Part shown: piece after piece, positions 49,555 to 60,007 of the stretch
Position numbering within the stretch: position 1 is the first letter of the stretch
Layout of the letters: each line of letters opens with the position of its first letter
Origin: Loxodes magnus
Taxonomy: Eukaryota; Ciliophora; Karyorelictea; Loxodida; Loxodidae
Length of the DNA: 64,000 bases
Assembly (NCBI GenBank): GCA_946699065.1
Contig: CAMPDV010000021.1
Span: forward strand, 620,001 to 684,000
Direction: 5' to 3'
Notes under the pieces: model-generated
The model's database searches: none
Seen by the model: only the letters and a program-made list of their open reading frames with translations
Told to the model about the DNA's origin: nothing
Made by a program: the position numbers and the translations under genes

Positions 49555-51540
49555 TCTTACAGGTACCTGTCTTGACGTCCCATAGTCTCACCGTCTTATC
49601 ATCACTTCCCGATACAATGAACTCTGAATCACTGGATATAGCCACAGATGATACTTAATCTGTGTGACCACTCATAGTCTTACAGGTACCTGTCTTGACG
49701 TCCCATAGTCTCACCGTCTTATCATAACTTCCCGATACGATGAACTCTGAATCACTGGATATAGCCACAGATAATACATAATCTGTGTGACCACTCATGG
49801 TCTTACAGGTACCTGTCTTGACGTCCCATAGTCTTACCGTATAATCTGAACTTCCCGATACGATGAACTCTGAATAACTGGATATAGCCACATCATATAC
49901 AACATTTGTGTGACCACTCATGGTCTTACAGGTACCTGTCTTGACGTCCCATAGTCTCACCGTATAATCTGCACTTCCCGATACGATGAACTCTGAATAA
50001 CTGGATATAGCCACAGCATATACAACATTTGTGTGACCACTCATGGTCTTACAGGTACCTGTCTTGAAGTCCCATAGTCTTACCGTATAATCTGCACTTC
50101 CCGATACGATGAACTCTGAATCACTGGATATATCCACAGCAGATACATACCATGTGTGACCACTCATGGTCTTACAGGTACCTGTCTTGAAGTCCCTTAG
50201 TCTTACCGTATAATCTGCACTTCCCGATACGATGAACTCTGAGTCACTGGATATAGCCACAGATAATACATGATCTGTTTGACCACTCATGGTCTTACAA
50301 GTACCTGTCTTGAAGTCCCATAGTCTTACCGTATAATCTGCACTTCCCGATACGATGAACTCTGAATCACTGGATATATCCACAGATAATACATACCATG
50401 TGTGACCACTCATGGTCTTACAGGTACCTGTCTTGAAGTCCCATAGTCTTACCGTATAATCTGCACTTCCCGATACGATGAACTCTGAATAACTGGATAT
50501 AGCCACAGATGATACTTAACTAGTGTGACCACTCATGGTCTTACAGGTACCTGTCTTGACGTCCCATAGTCTCACCGTCTTATCATCACTTACCGATACG
50601 ATGAACTCTGAATAACTGGATATAGCCACATCATATACAACATTTGTGTGACCACTCATGGTCTTACAGGTACCTGTCTTGACGTCCCATAGTCTCACCG
50701 TATAATCTGCACTTCCCGATACGATGAACTCTGAATAACTGGATATAGCCACAGCATATACAACATTTGTGTGACCACTCATGGTCTTACAGGTACCTGT
50801 CTTGAAGTCCCATAGTCTTACCGTATAATCTGCACTTCCCGATACGATGAACTCTGAATCACTGGATATATCCACAGCAGATACATACCATGTGTGACCA
50901 CTCATGGTCTTACAGGTACCTGTCTTGACGTCCCATAGTCTCACCGTATAATCTGCACTTCCCGATACGATGAACTCTGAATAACTGGATATAGCCACAG
51001 CATATACAACATTTGTGTGACCACTCATGGTCTTACAGGTACCTGTCTTGAAGTCCCATAGTCTTACCGTATAATCTGCACTTCCCGATACGATGAACTC
51101 TGAATCACTGGATATATCCACAGCAGATACATACCATGTGTGACCACTCATGGTCTTACAGGTACCTGTCTTGAAGTCCCATAGTCTTACCGTATAATCT
51201 GCACTTCCCGATACGATGAACTCTGAGTCACTGGATATAGCCACAGATAATACATGATCTGTTTGACCACTCATGGTCTTACAAGTACCTGTCTTGAAGT
51301 CCCATAGTCTTACCGTATAATCTGCACTTCCCGATACGATGAACTCTGAATAACTGGATATAGCCACAGATAATACATACCATGTGTGACCACTCATGGT
51401 CTTACAGGTACCTGTCTTGAAGTCCCATAGTCTTACCGTATAATCTGCACTTCCCGATACGATGAACTCTGAATCACTGGATATAGCCACAGATCATACA
51501 TAACTAGTGTGACCACTCATGGTCTTACAGGTACCTGTCT
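49555..51540 (-). repeat. 44-unit higher-order repeat, copy 3 (partial)
   Basis: A third copy runs for about 16 units at +5,412 bp and then breaks near 51.5 kb. It differs from copy 2 in places: the unit near 50370 has A10D with D14 where the partners have A10 and Y14, and the stop near 50516 is TAA at codon 5 instead of TGA at codon 7. After the break, the G21V unit recurs only 984 bp (eight units) later, near 51576, showing a rearranged continuation. Confidence 0.82.
50516..51490 (-). CDS. Open WD40 segment, 324 codons, 44-mer copy 3
   Basis: Nearly the same as 39686-40666 and 45098-46078 but ended by a TAA at codon 5 rather than the TGA at codon 7, so it lacks the last two residues. About eight blades with the G21V mark at ~50592. 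Confidence 0.33.
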   Translation of the reverse strand: MAISSDSEFIVSGSADYTVRLWDFKTGTCKTMSGHTWYVLSVAISSYSEFIVSGSADYTVRLWDFKTGTCKTMSGQTDHVLSVAISSDSEFIVSGSADYTVRLWDFKTGTCKTMSGHTWYVSAVDISSDSEFIVSGSADYTVRLWDFKTGTCKTMSGHTNVVYAVAISSYSEFIVSGSADYTVRLWDVKTGTCKTMSGHTWYVSAVDISSDSEFIVSGSADYTVRLWDFKTGTCKTMSGHTNVVYAVAISSYSEFIVSGSADYTVRLWDVKTGTCKTMSGHTNVVYDVAISSYSEFIVSVSDDKTVRLWDVKTGTCKTMSGHTS

Positions 51541-52114
51541 TGACGTCCCATAGTCTCACCGTCTTATCATCACTTACCGATACGATGAACTCTGAATAAC
51601 TGGATATAGCCACATCATATACAACATTTGTGTGACCACTCATGGTCTTACAGGTACCTGTCTTGACGTCCCATAGTCTCACCGTATAATCTGCACTTCC
51701 CGATACGATGAACTCTGAATAACTGGATATAGCCACAGCATATACAACATTTGTGTGACCACTCATGGTCTTACAGGTACCTGTCTTGAAGTCCCATAGT
51801 CTCACCGTCTTATCTGCACTTCCCGATACGATGAACTCTGAATAACTGGATATAGCCACAGCATATACAACATTTGTGTGACCACTCATGGTCTTACAGG
51901 TACCTGTCTTGACGTCCCATAGTCTCACCGTATAATCTGCACTTCCCGATACGATGAACTCTGAATCACTGGATATATCCACAGCAGATACATACCATGT
52001 GTGACCACTCATGGTCTTACAGGTACCTGTCTTGAAGTCCCATAGTCTTACCGTATAATCTGCACTTCCCGATACGATGAACTCTGAATAACTGGATATA
52101 GCCACAGATGATAC

Positions 52115-53365
52115 TTAATCTGTGTGACCACTCATAGTCTTACAGGTACCTGTCTTGAAGTCCCATAGTCTCACCGTCTTATCTGCACTTCCCGATACGA
52201 TGAACTCTGAATAACTGGATATAGCCACAGCATATACAACATTTGTGTGACCACTCATGGTCTTACAGGTACCTGTCTTGAAGTCCCATAGTCTTACCGT
52301 ATAATCTGCACTTCCCGATACGATGAACTCTGAATCACTGGATATATCCACAGCAGATACATACCATGTGTGACCACTCATGGTCTTACAGGTACCTGTC
52401 TTGACGTCCCATAGTCTCACCGTATAATCTGCACTTCCCGATACGATGAACTCTGAATAACTGGATATAGCCACAGCATATACAACATTTGTGTGACCAC
52501 TCATGGTCTTACAGGTACCTGTCTTGAAGTCCCATAGTCTTACCGTATAATCTGCACTTCCCGATACGATGAACTCTGAATCACTGGATATATCCACAGC
52601 AGATACATACCATGTGTGACCACTCATGGTCTTACAGGTACCTGTCTTGAAGTCCCATAGTCTTACCGTATAATCTGCACTTCCCGATACGATGAACTCT
52701 GAGTCACTGGATATAGCCACAGATAATACATGATCTGTTTGACCACTCATGGTCTTACAAGTACCTGTCTTGAAGTCCCATAGTCTTACCGTATAATCTG
52801 CACTTCCCGATACGATGAACTCTGAATAACTGGATATAGCCACAGATAATACATACCATGTGTGACCACTCATGGTCTTACAGGTACCTGTCTTGAAGTC
52901 CCATAGTCTCACCGTCTTATCTGCACTTCCCGATACGATGAACTCTGAATAACTGGATATAGCCACAGCATATACAACATTTGTGTGACCACTCATGGTC
53001 TTACAGGTACCTGTCTTGAAGTCCCATAGTCTTACCGTATAATCTGCACTTCCCGATACGATGAACTCTGAATCACTGGATATATCCACAGCAGATACAT
53101 ACCATGTGTGACCACTCATGGTCTTACAGGTACCTGTCTTGAAGTCCCATAGTCTTACCGTATAATCTGCACTTCCCGATACGATGAACTCTGAGTCACT
53201 GGATATAGCCACAGATAATACATGATCTGTTTGACCACTCATGGTCTTACAAGTACCTGTCTTGAAGTCCCATAGTCTCACCGTCTTATCTGCACTTCCC
53301 GATACGATGAACTCTGAATAACTGGATATAGCCACAGATAATACATAATCTGTGTGACCACTCAT
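52115..53365 (-). CDS. Open WD40 segment, 416 codons (~10 blades)
   Basis: It begins at ATG codon 40 just after a TAG at the Trp of WD and ends with TAA at codon 5. It contains two QTDHVLS blades, three WYVSAVD blades and several NVVYA blades, mostly WDFK at residues 30-33. The His-to-Gln change at residue 2 affects both QTDHVLS blades. No initiation context distinguishes this ATG from those in other units. Confidence 0.33.
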   Translation of the reverse strand: MSGHTDYVLSVAISSYSEFIVSGSADKTVRLWDFKTGTCKTMSGQTDHVLSVAISSDSEFIVSGSADYTVRLWDFKTGTCKTMSGHTWYVSAVDISSDSEFIVSGSADYTVRLWDFKTGTCKTMSGHTNVVYAVAISSYSEFIVSGSADKTVRLWDFKTGTCKTMSGHTWYVLSVAISSYSEFIVSGSADYTVRLWDFKTGTCKTMSGQTDHVLSVAISSDSEFIVSGSADYTVRLWDFKTGTCKTMSGHTWYVSAVDISSDSEFIVSGSADYTVRLWDFKTGTCKTMSGHTNVVYAVAISSYSEFIVSGSADYTVRLWDVKTGTCKTMSGHTWYVSAVDISSDSEFIVSGSADYTVRLWDFKTGTCKTMSGHTNVVYAVAISSYSEFIVSGSADKTVRLWDFKTGTCKTMSGHTD

Positions 53366-54499
53366 GGTCTTACAGGTACCTGTCTTGACGTCCTATAGTC
53401 TCACCGTCTTATCATCACTTCCCGATACGATGAACTCTGAATAACTGGATATAGCCACAGCATATACAACATTTGTGTGACCACTCATGGTCTTACAGGT
53501 ACCTGTCTTGACGTCCCATAGTCTCACCGTATAATCTGCACTTCCCGATACGATGAACTCTGAATCACTGGATATATCCACAGCAGATACATACCATGTG
53601 TGACCACTCATGGTCTTACAGGTACCTGTCTTGAAGTCCCATAGTCTTACCGTATAATCTGCACTTCCCGATACGATGAACTCTGAATAACTGGATATAG
53701 CCACAGATGATACTTAATCTGTGTGACCACTCATAGTCTTACAGGTACCTGTCTTGAAGTCCCATAGTCTCACCGTCTTATCTGCACTTCCCGATACGAT
53801 GAACTCTGAATAACTGGATATAGCCACAGATAATACATAATCTGTGTGACCACTCATGGTCTTACAGGTACCTGTCTTGACGTCCCATAGTCTCGCCGTC
53901 TTATCATCACTTCCCGATACGATGAACTCTGAATCACTGGATATAGCCACAGATCTTACATAACTAGTGTGATCACTCATGGTCTTACAGGTACCTGTCT
54001 TGACGTCCCATAGTCTCACCGTCTTATCATAACTTCCCGATACGATGAACTCTGAATCACTGGATATAGCCACAGATCATACATAACTAGTGTGACCACT
54101 CATGGTCTTACAGGTACCTGTCTTGACGTCCCATAGTCTCACCGTCTTATCATCACTTCCCGATACGATGAACTCTGAATCACTGGATATAGCCACAGAT
54201 AATACATGATCTGTTTGACCACTCATGGTCTTACAAGTACCTGTCTTGAAGTCCCATAGTCTTACCGTATAATCTGCACTTCCCGATACGATGAACTCTG
54301 AATAACTGGATATAGCCACAGATGATACTTAATCTGTGTGACCACTCATAGTCTTACAGGTACCTGTCTTGAAGTCCCATAGTCTCACCGTCTTATCTGC
54401 ACTTCCCGATACGATGAACTCTGAATAACTGGATATAGCCACAGATAATACATAATCTGTGTGACCACTCATGGTCTTACAGGTACCTGTCTTGACGTC

Positions 54500-55948
54500 C
54501 TATAGTCTCACCGTCTTATCATCACTTCCCGATACGATGAACTCTGAATCACTGGATATAGCCACAGCATATACAACATTTGTGTGACCACTCATGGTCT
54601 TACAGGTACCTGTCTTGAAGTCCCATAGTCTTACCGTATAATCTGCACTTCCCGATACGATGAACTCTGAATCACTGGATATATCCACAGCAGATACATA
54701 CCATGTGTGACCACTCATGGTCTTACAGGTACCTGTCTTGAAGTCCCATAGTCTTACCGTATAATCTGCACTTCCCGATACGATGAACTCTGAATAACTG
54801 GATATAGCCACAGCATATACAACATTTGTGTGACCACTCATGGTCTTACAGGTACCTGTCTTGAAGTCCCATAGTCTTACCGTATAATCTGCACTTCCCG
54901 ATACGATGAACTCTGAATCACTGGATATATCCACAGCAGATACATACCATGTGTGACCACTCATGGTCTTACAGGTACCTGTCTTGAAGTCCCATAGTCT
55001 TACCGTATAATCTGCACTTCCCGATACGATGAACTCTGAGTCACTGGATATAGCCACAGATAATACATGATCTGTTTGACCACTCATGGTCTTACAGGTA
55101 CCTGTCTTGACGTCCCATAGTCTCACCGTATAATCTGCACTTCCCGATACGATGAACTCTGAATAACTGGATATAGCCACAGCATTTACATAACTAGTGT
55201 GACCACTCATGGTCTTACAGGTACCTGTCTTGAAGTCCCATAGTCTTACCGTATAATCTGCACTTCCCGATACGATGAACTCTGAGTCACTGGATATAGC
55301 CACAGATAATACATGATCTGTTTGACCACTCATGGTCTTACAGGTACCTGTCTTGACGTCCCATAGTCTCACCGTATAATCTGCACTTCCCGATACGATG
55401 AACTCTGAATAACTGGATATAGCCACAGCATTTACATAACTAGTGTGACCACTCATGGTCTTACAGGTACCTGTCTTGACGTCCCATAGTCTCACCGTAT
55501 AATCTGCACTTCCCGATACGATGAACTCTGAATAACTGGATATAGCCACAGCATATACAACATTTGTGTGACCACTCATGGTCTTACAGGTACCTGTCTT
55601 GAAGTCCCATAGTCTTACCGTATAATCTGCACTTCCCGATACGATGAACTCTGAATCACTGGATATATCCACAGCAGATACATACCATGTGTGACCACTC
55701 ATGGTCTTACAAGTACCTGTCTTGAAGTCCCATAGTCTCACCGTCTTATCATAACTTCCCGATACGATGAACTCTGAATAACTGGATATAGCCACAGATA
55801 ATACATAACTAGTGTGACCACTCATGGTCTTACAGGTACCTGTCTTGACGTCCCATAGTCTCACCGTCTTATCTGCACTTCCCGATACGATGAACTCTGA
55901 ATAACTGGATATAGCCACAGATAATACATAATCTGTGTGACCACTCAT
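54500..55948 (-). CDS. Open WD40 segment, 482 codons (~12 blades)
   Basis: It starts at an ATG (codon 40) following a WD-to-stop unit and ends at TAG in place of the Trp of another WD (near 54500). It contains GHTDYVLS, GHTSYVLS, two WYVSAVD-NVVYA pairs and alternating GHTSYVNA and GQTDHVLS blades. Its last blade is cut before W30. Confidence 0.35.
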   Translation of the reverse strand: MSGHTDYVLSVAISSYSEFIVSGSADKTVRLWDVKTGTCKTMSGHTSYVLSVAISSYSEFIVSGSYDKTVRLWDFKTGTCKTMSGHTWYVSAVDISSDSEFIVSGSADYTVRLWDFKTGTCKTMSGHTNVVYAVAISSYSEFIVSGSADYTVRLWDVKTGTCKTMSGHTSYVNAVAISSYSEFIVSGSADYTVRLWDVKTGTCKTMSGQTDHVLSVAISSDSEFIVSGSADYTVRLWDFKTGTCKTMSGHTSYVNAVAISSYSEFIVSGSADYTVRLWDVKTGTCKTMSGQTDHVLSVAISSDSEFIVSGSADYTVRLWDFKTGTCKTMSGHTWYVSAVDISSDSEFIVSGSADYTVRLWDFKTGTCKTMSGHTNVVYAVAISSYSEFIVSGSADYTVRLWDFKTGTCKTMSGHTWYVSAVDISSDSEFIVSGSADYTVRLWDFKTGTCKTMSGHTNVVYAVAISSDSEFIVSGSDDKTVRL

Positions 55949-57171
55949 GGTCTTACAGGTACCTGTCTTGACGTCCTATAGTCTCACCGTCTTATCATCA
56001 CTTCCCGATACGATGAACTCTGAATCACTGGATATAGCCACAGATCATACATAACTAGTGTGACCACTCATGGTCTTACAGGTACCTGTCTTGACGTCCC
56101 ATAGTCTCACCGTCTTATCATAACTTCCCTATACGATGAACTCTGAATCACTGGATATAGCCACAGATAATACATAACTAGTGTGACCACTCATGGTCTT
56201 ACAGGTACCTGTCTTGACGTCCCATAGTCTCACCGTCTTATCATCACTTCCCGATACGATGAACTCTGAATCACTGGATATAGCCACAGATCTTACATAA
56301 CTAGTGTGATCACTCATGGTCTTACAGGTACCTGTCTTGACGTCCCATAGTCTCACCGTCTTATCATAACTTCCCGATACGATGAACTCTGAATCACTGG
56401 ATATAGCCACAGATAATACATAACTAGTGTGACCACTCATGGTCTTACAGGTACCTGTCTTGACGTCCCATAGTCTCACCGTCTTATCTGCACTTCCCGA
56501 TACGATGAACTCTGAGTCACTGGATATAGCCACAGATCATACATAACTAGTGTGACCACTCATGGTCTTACAGGTACCTGTCTTGACGTCCCATAGTCTC
56601 ACCGTCTTATCATCACTTCCCGATACGATGAACTCTGAATCACTGGATATAGCCACAGATAATACATAACTAGTGTGACCACTCATGGTCTTACAGGTAC
56701 CTGTCTTGACGTCCCATAGTCTCACCGTCTTATCATAACTTCCCGATACGATGAACTCTGAATCACTGGATATAGCCACAGATAATACATAATCTGTGTG
56801 ACCACTCATGGTCTTACAGGTACCTGTCTTGACGTCCCATAGTCTCACCGTATAATCTGCACTTCCCGATACGATGAACTCTGAATAACTGGATATAGCC
56901 ACAGCATATACAACATTTGTGTGACCACTCATGGTCTTACAGGTACCTGTCTTGACGTCCCATAGTCTCACCGTATAATCTGCACTTCCCGATACGATGA
57001 ACTCTGAATAACTGGATATAGCCACATCATATACAACATTTGTGTGACCACTCATGGTCTTACAGGTACCTGTCTTGACGTCCCATAGTCTCACCGTATA
57101 ATCTGCACTTCCCGATACGATGAACTCTGAATAACTGGATATAGCCACAGATAATACATAATCTGTGTGAC

Positions 57172-60000
57172 CACTCATGGTCTTACAGGTACCTGTCTTG
57201 ACGTCCTATAGTCTTACCGTATAATCTGCACTTCCCGATACGATGAACTCTGAATCACTGGATATATCCACAGCAGATACATACCATGTGTGACCACTCA
57301 TGGTCTTACAGGTACCTGTCTTGAAGTCCCATAGTCTTACCGTATAATCTGCACTTCCCGATACGATGAACTCTGAATAACTGGATATAGCCACAGCATA
57401 TACAACATTTGTGTGACCACTCATGGTCTTACAGGTACCTGTCTTGACGTCCCATAGTCTCACCGTCTTATCATAACTTCCCGATACGATGAACTCTGAA
57501 TCACTGGATATAGCCACAGATCATACATAACTAGTGTGACCACTCATGGTCTTACAGGTACCTGTCTTGACGTCCCATAGTCTCACCGTCTTATCATCAC
57601 TTCCCGATACGATGAACTCTGAATCACTGGATATAGCCACAGATCTTACATAACTAGTGTGATCACTCATGGTCTTACAGGTACCTGTCTTGACGTCCCA
57701 TAGTCTCACCGTCTTATCATAACTTCCCGATACGATGAACTCTGAATCACTGGATATAGCCACAGATAATACATAACTAGTGTGACCACTCATGGTCTTA
57801 CAGGTACCTGTCTTGACGTCCCATAGTCTCACCGTCTTATCTGCACTTCCCGATACGATGAACTCTGAGTCACTGGATATAGCCACAGCATTTACATAAC
57901 TAGTGTGACCACTCATGGTCTTACAGGTACCTGTCTTGAAGTCCCATAGTCTCACCGTATAATCTGCACTTCCCGATACGATGAACTCTGAATAACTGGA
58001 TATAGCCACATCATATACAACATTTGTGTGACCACTCATGGTCTTACAGGTACCTGTCTTGACGTCCCATAGTCTCACCGTATAATCTGCACTTCCCGAT
58101 ACGATGAACTCTGAATAACTGGATATAGCCACAGCATTTACATAACTAGTGTGACCACTCATGGTCTTACAGGTACCTGTCTTGACGTCCCATAGTCTCA
58201 CCGTATAATCTGCACTTCCCGATACGATGAACTCTGAATAACTGGATATAGCCACATCATATACAACATTTGTGTGACCACTCATGGTCTTACAGGTACC
58301 TGTCTTGAAGTCCCATAGTCTCACCGTATAATCTGCACTTCCCGATACGATGAACTCTGAGTCACTGGATATAGCCACAGCATTTACATAACTAGTGTGA
58401 CCACTCATGGTCTTACAGGTACCTGTCTTGACGTCCCATAGTCTCACCGTATAATCTGCACTTCCCGATACGATGAACTCTGAATAACTGGATATAGCCA
58501 CATCATATACAACATTTGTGTGACCACTCATGGTCTTACAGGTACCTGTCTTGACGTCCCATAGTCTCACCGTATAATCTGCACTTCCCGATACGATGAA
58601 CTCTGAATAACTGGATATAGCCACAGCATATACAACATTTGTGTGACCACTCATGGTCTTACAGGTACCTGTCTTGAAGTCCCATAGTCTTACCGTATAA
58701 TCTGCACTTCCCGATACGATGAACTCTGAATCACTGGATATATCCACAGATAATACATGATCTGTTTGACCACTCATGGTCTTACAAGTACCTGTCTTGA
58801 AGTCCCATAGTCTCACCGTCTTATCATAACTTCCCGATACGATGAACTCTGAATAACTGGATATAGCCACAGATAATACATAACTAGTGTGACCACTCAT
58901 GGTCTTACAGGTACCTGTCTTGACGTCCCATAGTCTCACCGTCTTATCTGCACTTCCCGATACGATGAACTCTGAATAACTGGATATAGCCACAGATAAT
59001 ACATAATCTGTGTGACCACTCATGGTCTTACAGGTACCTGTCTTGACGTCCTATAGTCTCACCGTCTTATCTGCACTTCCCGATACGATGAACTCTGAAT
59101 AACTGGATATAGCCACAGCATATACAACATTTGTGTGACCACTCATGGTCTTACAGGTACCTGTCTTGACGTCCCATAGTCTCACCGTATAATCTGCACT
59201 TCCCGATACGATGAACTCTGAATAACTGGATATAGCCACATCATATACAACATTTGTGTGACCACTCATGGTCTTACAGGTACCTGTCTTGACGTCCCAT
59301 AGTCTCACCGTCTTATCATCGCTTCCCGATACGATGAACTCTGAATCACTGGATATAGCCACAGATAATACAGAATCTGTGTGACCACTCATGGTCTTAC
59401 AGGTACCTGTCTTGAAGTCCCATAGTCTCACCGTATAATCTGCACTTCCCGATACGATGAACTCTGAATCACTGGATATAGCCACAGATAATACATGATC
59501 TGTTTGACCACTCATGGTCTTACAGGTACCTGTCTTGACGTCCCATAGTCTTACCGTATAATCTGCACTTCCCGATACAATGAACTCTGAATCACTGGAT
59601 ATAGCCACAGATCTTACATAACTAGTGTGATCACTCATGGTCTTACAGGTACCTGTCTTGACGTCCCATAGTCTCACCTTCTTATCATCGCTTCCCGATA
59701 CGATGAACTCTGAATCACTGGATATAGCCACAGATAATACAGAATCTGTGTGACCACTCATGGTCTTACAGGTACCTGTCTTGACGTCCCATAGTCTCAC
59801 CGTCTTATCATAACTTCCCGATACGATGAACTCTGAATCACTGGATATAGCCACAGATAATACATAATCTGTGTGACCACTCATGGTCTTACAGGTACCT
59901 GTCTTGACGTCCCATAGTCTCACCGTATAATCTGCACTTCCCGATACGATGAACTCTGAATAACTGGATATAGCCACAGATAATACATACCATGTGTGAC
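57172..60000 (-). repeat. 23-unit higher-order repeat (2,829 bp), copy 1
   Basis: The block is exactly 23 x 123 bp. Marks recurring at +2,829 bp include T26K (DDKKVRL, plus-strand caccttctt near 59686 and 62515), SVDISS after GQTDHVL (near 58742 and 61571) and TAG at the Trp of WD (near 57204, 60033 and 62862). Cassettes are NVVYD, SYVNA, SYVLS, DHTSYVRS and DSVLS. Confidence 0.92.
57521..59023 (-). CDS. Open WD40 segment, 500 codons, 23-mer copy 1
   Basis: About twelve blades from ATG codon 40 (27 bases past a WD-to-TAG unit) to TGA at codon 7. The middle alternates GHTSYVNA and GHTNVVYD three times, a two-unit sub-repeat. One blade joins GQTDHVLS to A10D. Identical at 60350-61852. Confidence 0.38.
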   Translation of the reverse strand: MSGHTDYVLSVAISSYSEFIVSGSADKTVRLWDVKTGTCKTMSGHTSYVLSVAISSYSEFIVSGSYDKTVRLWDFKTGTCKTMSGQTDHVLSVDISSDSEFIVSGSADYTVRLWDFKTGTCKTMSGHTNVVYAVAISSYSEFIVSGSADYTVRLWDVKTGTCKTMSGHTNVVYDVAISSYSEFIVSGSADYTVRLWDVKTGTCKTMSGHTSYVNAVAISSDSEFIVSGSADYTVRLWDFKTGTCKTMSGHTNVVYDVAISSYSEFIVSGSADYTVRLWDVKTGTCKTMSGHTSYVNAVAISSYSEFIVSGSADYTVRLWDVKTGTCKTMSGHTNVVYDVAISSYSEFIVSGSADYTVRLWDFKTGTCKTMSGHTSYVNAVAISSDSEFIVSGSADKTVRLWDVKTGTCKTMSGHTSYVLSVAISSDSEFIVSGSYDKTVRLWDVKTGTCKTMSDHTSYVRSVAISSDSEFIVSGSDDKTVRLWDVKTGTCKTMSGHTSYV

Positions 60001-60007
60001 CACTCAT
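59051..60007 (-). CDS. Open WD40 segment, 318 codons, 23-mer copy 1
   Basis: About eight blades from ATG codon 40 to TAG at the next WD. It has GHTWYVLS, GHTDYVLS, GHTDSVLS with the rare DDKKVRL turn, DHTSYVRS, GQTDHVLS and NVV blades. Identical at 61880-62836. The short segment 57206-57517 lies between stops on its downstream side. Confidence 0.33.
   Translation of the reverse strand: MSGHTWYVLSVAISSYSEFIVSGSADYTVRLWDVKTGTCKTMSGHTDYVLSVAISSDSEFIVSGSYDKTVRLWDVKTGTCKTMSGHTDSVLSVAISSDSEFIVSGSDDKKVRLWDVKTGTCKTMSDHTSYVRSVAISSDSEFIVSGSADYTVRLWDVKTGTCKTMSGQTDHVLSVAISSDSEFIVSGSADYTVRLWDFKTGTCKTMSGHTDSVLSVAISSDSEFIVSGSDDKTVRLWDVKTGTCKTMSGHTNVVYDVAISSYSEFIVSGSADYTVRLWDVKTGTCKTMSGHTNVVYAVAISSYSEFIVSGSADKTVRL

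Larger units (their letters stand above)
51541..57171 (-). repeat. Array region 5: mixed WD40 units
   Basis: About 46 units carry region-4 cassettes (WYVSAVD, QTDHVLS, NVVYA) on the left, grading into GHTSYVLS, DHTSYVRS and YDK/DDK blades on the right. TAG at the Trp of WD reappears (53393, 54500 and ~55982). One unit near 56130 has SGS changed at the Gly (plus-strand cttccctatacg), leaving the run SIV on the minus strand. Part of the order (55948 leftward) resembles the 23-unit repeat at an offset of 25 units. Confidence 0.82.

Noticed and set aside
4235-50506. Recurring 283-codon segments (4235, 6941, 9143, 38831, 44243, 49655) as designed seven-blade proteins
   Set aside because: Seven blades is the usual propeller size, but the recurrence follows from higher-order repeat copies. 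Segments of two to eight blades occur just as naturally from the stop spacing.
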